The notes under the pieces were generated by a model that saw only the letters and a list, made by a program, of their open reading frames with translations, was not told the origin of the DNA and did not search any database. From Bacteriovoracaceae bacterium (GTDB lineage: Bacteria > Bdellovibrionota > UBA1018), in the NCBI GenBank assembly GCA_947500275.1, contig CANMSW010000121.1:1-6833 (forward strand): a stretch of DNA of 6,833 nt, in the 5' to 3' direction. The stretch's first letter is position 1, and each line of letters begins with the position of its first letter. The position numbers and the translations under genes are program-made. Shown here piece by piece: positions 5,908-6,833 of this stretch.

Positions 5908-5910
5908 TCG

Positions 5911-6833
5911 ATGCCTTCCTCACCGCGCCTCAAGTCCTACCGTCCCTGTTTCATAGCAGCTTTGCTCGCAGGGCTTGCACTTTTGTGGGGCCCTGTTCAG
6001 GCGCAAGGTAATCCCGCTCGGTTCCGCACTGAGAGCTTCATGAGCCAGGTTTCCGGGTACGCCCGGGACCCATTCACGAATGGAAACCAGCTTGAGTTAC
6101 TGGTGGATGGCCCGGAGTTTTACCCCACCCGCCAGTGGATGATCCAGACCGCGCGTCAGACTATCGATCTGGTCACTTTTCTTTGGTGCGACGATGAATC
6201 AGGGCTTCACCTTGCGCGCCTCCTGGCTGACAAAGCCAGGTCGGGCGTTCGAGTGCGGGTGATTATCGATCTTTATAACACTAAGCCTCACGAGCAAGTT
6301 TACCGGATCCTGCGCGATGCTGGCGTAGAGCTTCTGATATATAATCCCGTTTACTGGGGACTAACAAGAGCACTCGAACACTCCCTTCATGAGAAAATGA
6401 TGATCGTGGACGGAGAGTTCGCATTGCTGGGAAGTGCAAACCTCTGCGATGAATACATGGTCGGAGGACCTCGACAGCTTTGGCATGACCTTGAAGTGAA
6501 GGTCGAAGGACCCCAAGTGGTCCGGATGCAGGCGCGCTATGACGAGAATTGGAATTGGATGGCGCGAACAGACCTCCAAGCTCGTTTTCATAACTCGCGG
6601 CGCCTGATTGACCCTGCGCTCATCCCCATTTTTCGCCCTGCTGGTCGAATTTATCGAGAGCCTACGCCCGTTGTCACTTCGGAAGCGGGTGCCGATAGCT
6701 CGCTCCTCGTCTATCAGAGAACTTATCGTGACCGCAGTTTCGCGAATGAAGTTTTAAGGCTTCACGAGTTACTCATCGATCTATCGACGACCCATCTACA
6801 GATCATGACGCCCTACCTTGTGCCTCCCCCATC
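5911..6833 (+). CDS. Exported phospholipase D (HKD) family protein, N-terminal part (partial at right edge)
   Basis: The open frame runs from the ATG at 5911 to the window end (307 complete codons, no stop). The N-terminus is a Sec signal peptide: a basic start (PRLKSYR), a hydrophobic core (FIAALLAGLALLW) and a VQA cleavage site after about residue 31. The mature protein shows a PLD-superfamily domain with a strand-helix start (about 78-120), then the catalytic HxKxxxxD motif HEKMMIVD (H160, K162, D167) and the following GSANL (174-178, GSxN). A second HKD motif, expected in the usual two-domain enzymes, would lie past the edge; the PYLVPPP at the end resembles the strand opening the second domain. 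Members include cardiolipin synthases, phospholipases and nucleases. Export suggests periplasmic or secreted action on phospholipid or nucleic acid, but the substrate is not decidable. An in-frame ATG at 5890 is an alternative start. Confidence 0.85.
   Translation, partial: MPSSPRLKSYRPCFIAALLAGLALLWGPVQAQGNPARFRTESFMSQVSGYARDPFTNGNQLELLVDGPEFYPTRQWMIQTARQTIDLVTFLWCDDESGLHLARLLADKARSGVRVRVIIDLYNTKPHEQVYRILRDAGVELLIYNPVYWGLTRALEHSLHEKMMIVDGEFALLGSANLCDEYMVGGPRQLWHDLEVKVEGPQVVRMQARYDENWNWMARTDLQARFHNSRRLIDPALIPIFRPAGRIYREPTPVVTSEAGADSSLLVYQRTYRDRSFANEVLRLHELLIDLSTTHLQIMTPYLVPPP

Larger units (their letters stand above)
5834..5910. promoter_or_regulatory. Divergent intergenic region between the ABC operon and the PLD gene
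   Basis: These 77 bp separate two outward-facing transcription units and must hold at least one promoter for each unless they extend from elsewhere. The region is AT-richer than the flanking genes. On the minus strand a TATAAC (plus 5894-5899) shares bases with the plus-strand TATAAT, so one AT-rich palindrome could serve as -10 box in both directions. No convincing minus-strand -35 box is seen. The minus transcript would then start near 5887 and carry a leader of about 54 nt. Confidence 0.4.

Noticed and set aside
5834..5923. A longer start (GTG at 5923) for the 154-aa protein
   Set aside because: It would run across the divergent promoter region and overlap the start of the PLD gene, and the added residues do not resemble the rest of the protein.
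1..6833. CRISPR arrays, tRNA or rRNA genes, insertion sequences, phage attachment sites
   Set aside because: No spaced direct repeats, cloverleaf patterns, transposase motifs or flanking terminal repeats were found on reading both strands by eye.

Overview
The window looks like ordinary chromosomal DNA of a Gram-negative bacterium. Genes are tightly packed, one protein carries a Sec-type signal peptide, and the housekeeping families are bacterial. Base composition is moderate, with a clearly more GC-rich stretch inside one membrane-protein gene. I see no transposase, integrase, tRNA, rRNA or CRISPR array. The phylum cannot be fixed from the sequence; a deltaproteobacterial or Bdellovibrio-like relative is only a guess.

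Layout from left to right: (1) the C-terminal end of an unrecognised + strand gene (to 299); (2) a convergent, minus-strand PaaI-type hotdog thioesterase (305-775); (3) a 58-bp divergent promoter region (776-833); (4) a two-gene + strand operon encoding the TldD/TldE (PmbA) protease pair (834-2414 and 2423-3778), in which TldD carries the HExxxH zinc site and a C-terminal Cys ligand and TldE lacks them; (5) a three-gene minus-strand operon read from 5833 down to 3775, encoding a 154-aa soluble protein of unknown function, a 287-aa multi-spanning membrane protein and a 242-aa ABC ATPase, the last two overlapping by 23 nt; (6) a 77-bp divergent intergenic region (5834-5910) with a perfect TATAAT and an imperfect palindrome; (7) a + strand exported phospholipase D (HKD) family protein that runs off the right edge.

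How the parts work together: TldD and TldE are expected to form one heteromeric cytoplasmic peptidase that degrades small or modified peptides. The ABC ATPase and membrane protein probably form a small ABC transporter, with the 154-aa protein as a co-expressed accessory. The HKD protein probably acts outside the cytoplasmic membrane on phospholipid or nucleic acid. No functional link between these three units is visible beyond adjacency.

The most notable points are: a tldD start confined by an in-frame stop and a promoter-like element, so that the mRNA is likely leaderless; overlapping divergent promoter candidates; convergent stop codons sharing one TTAA; and an uncharacterised ABC operon whose ATPase has atypical motifs.
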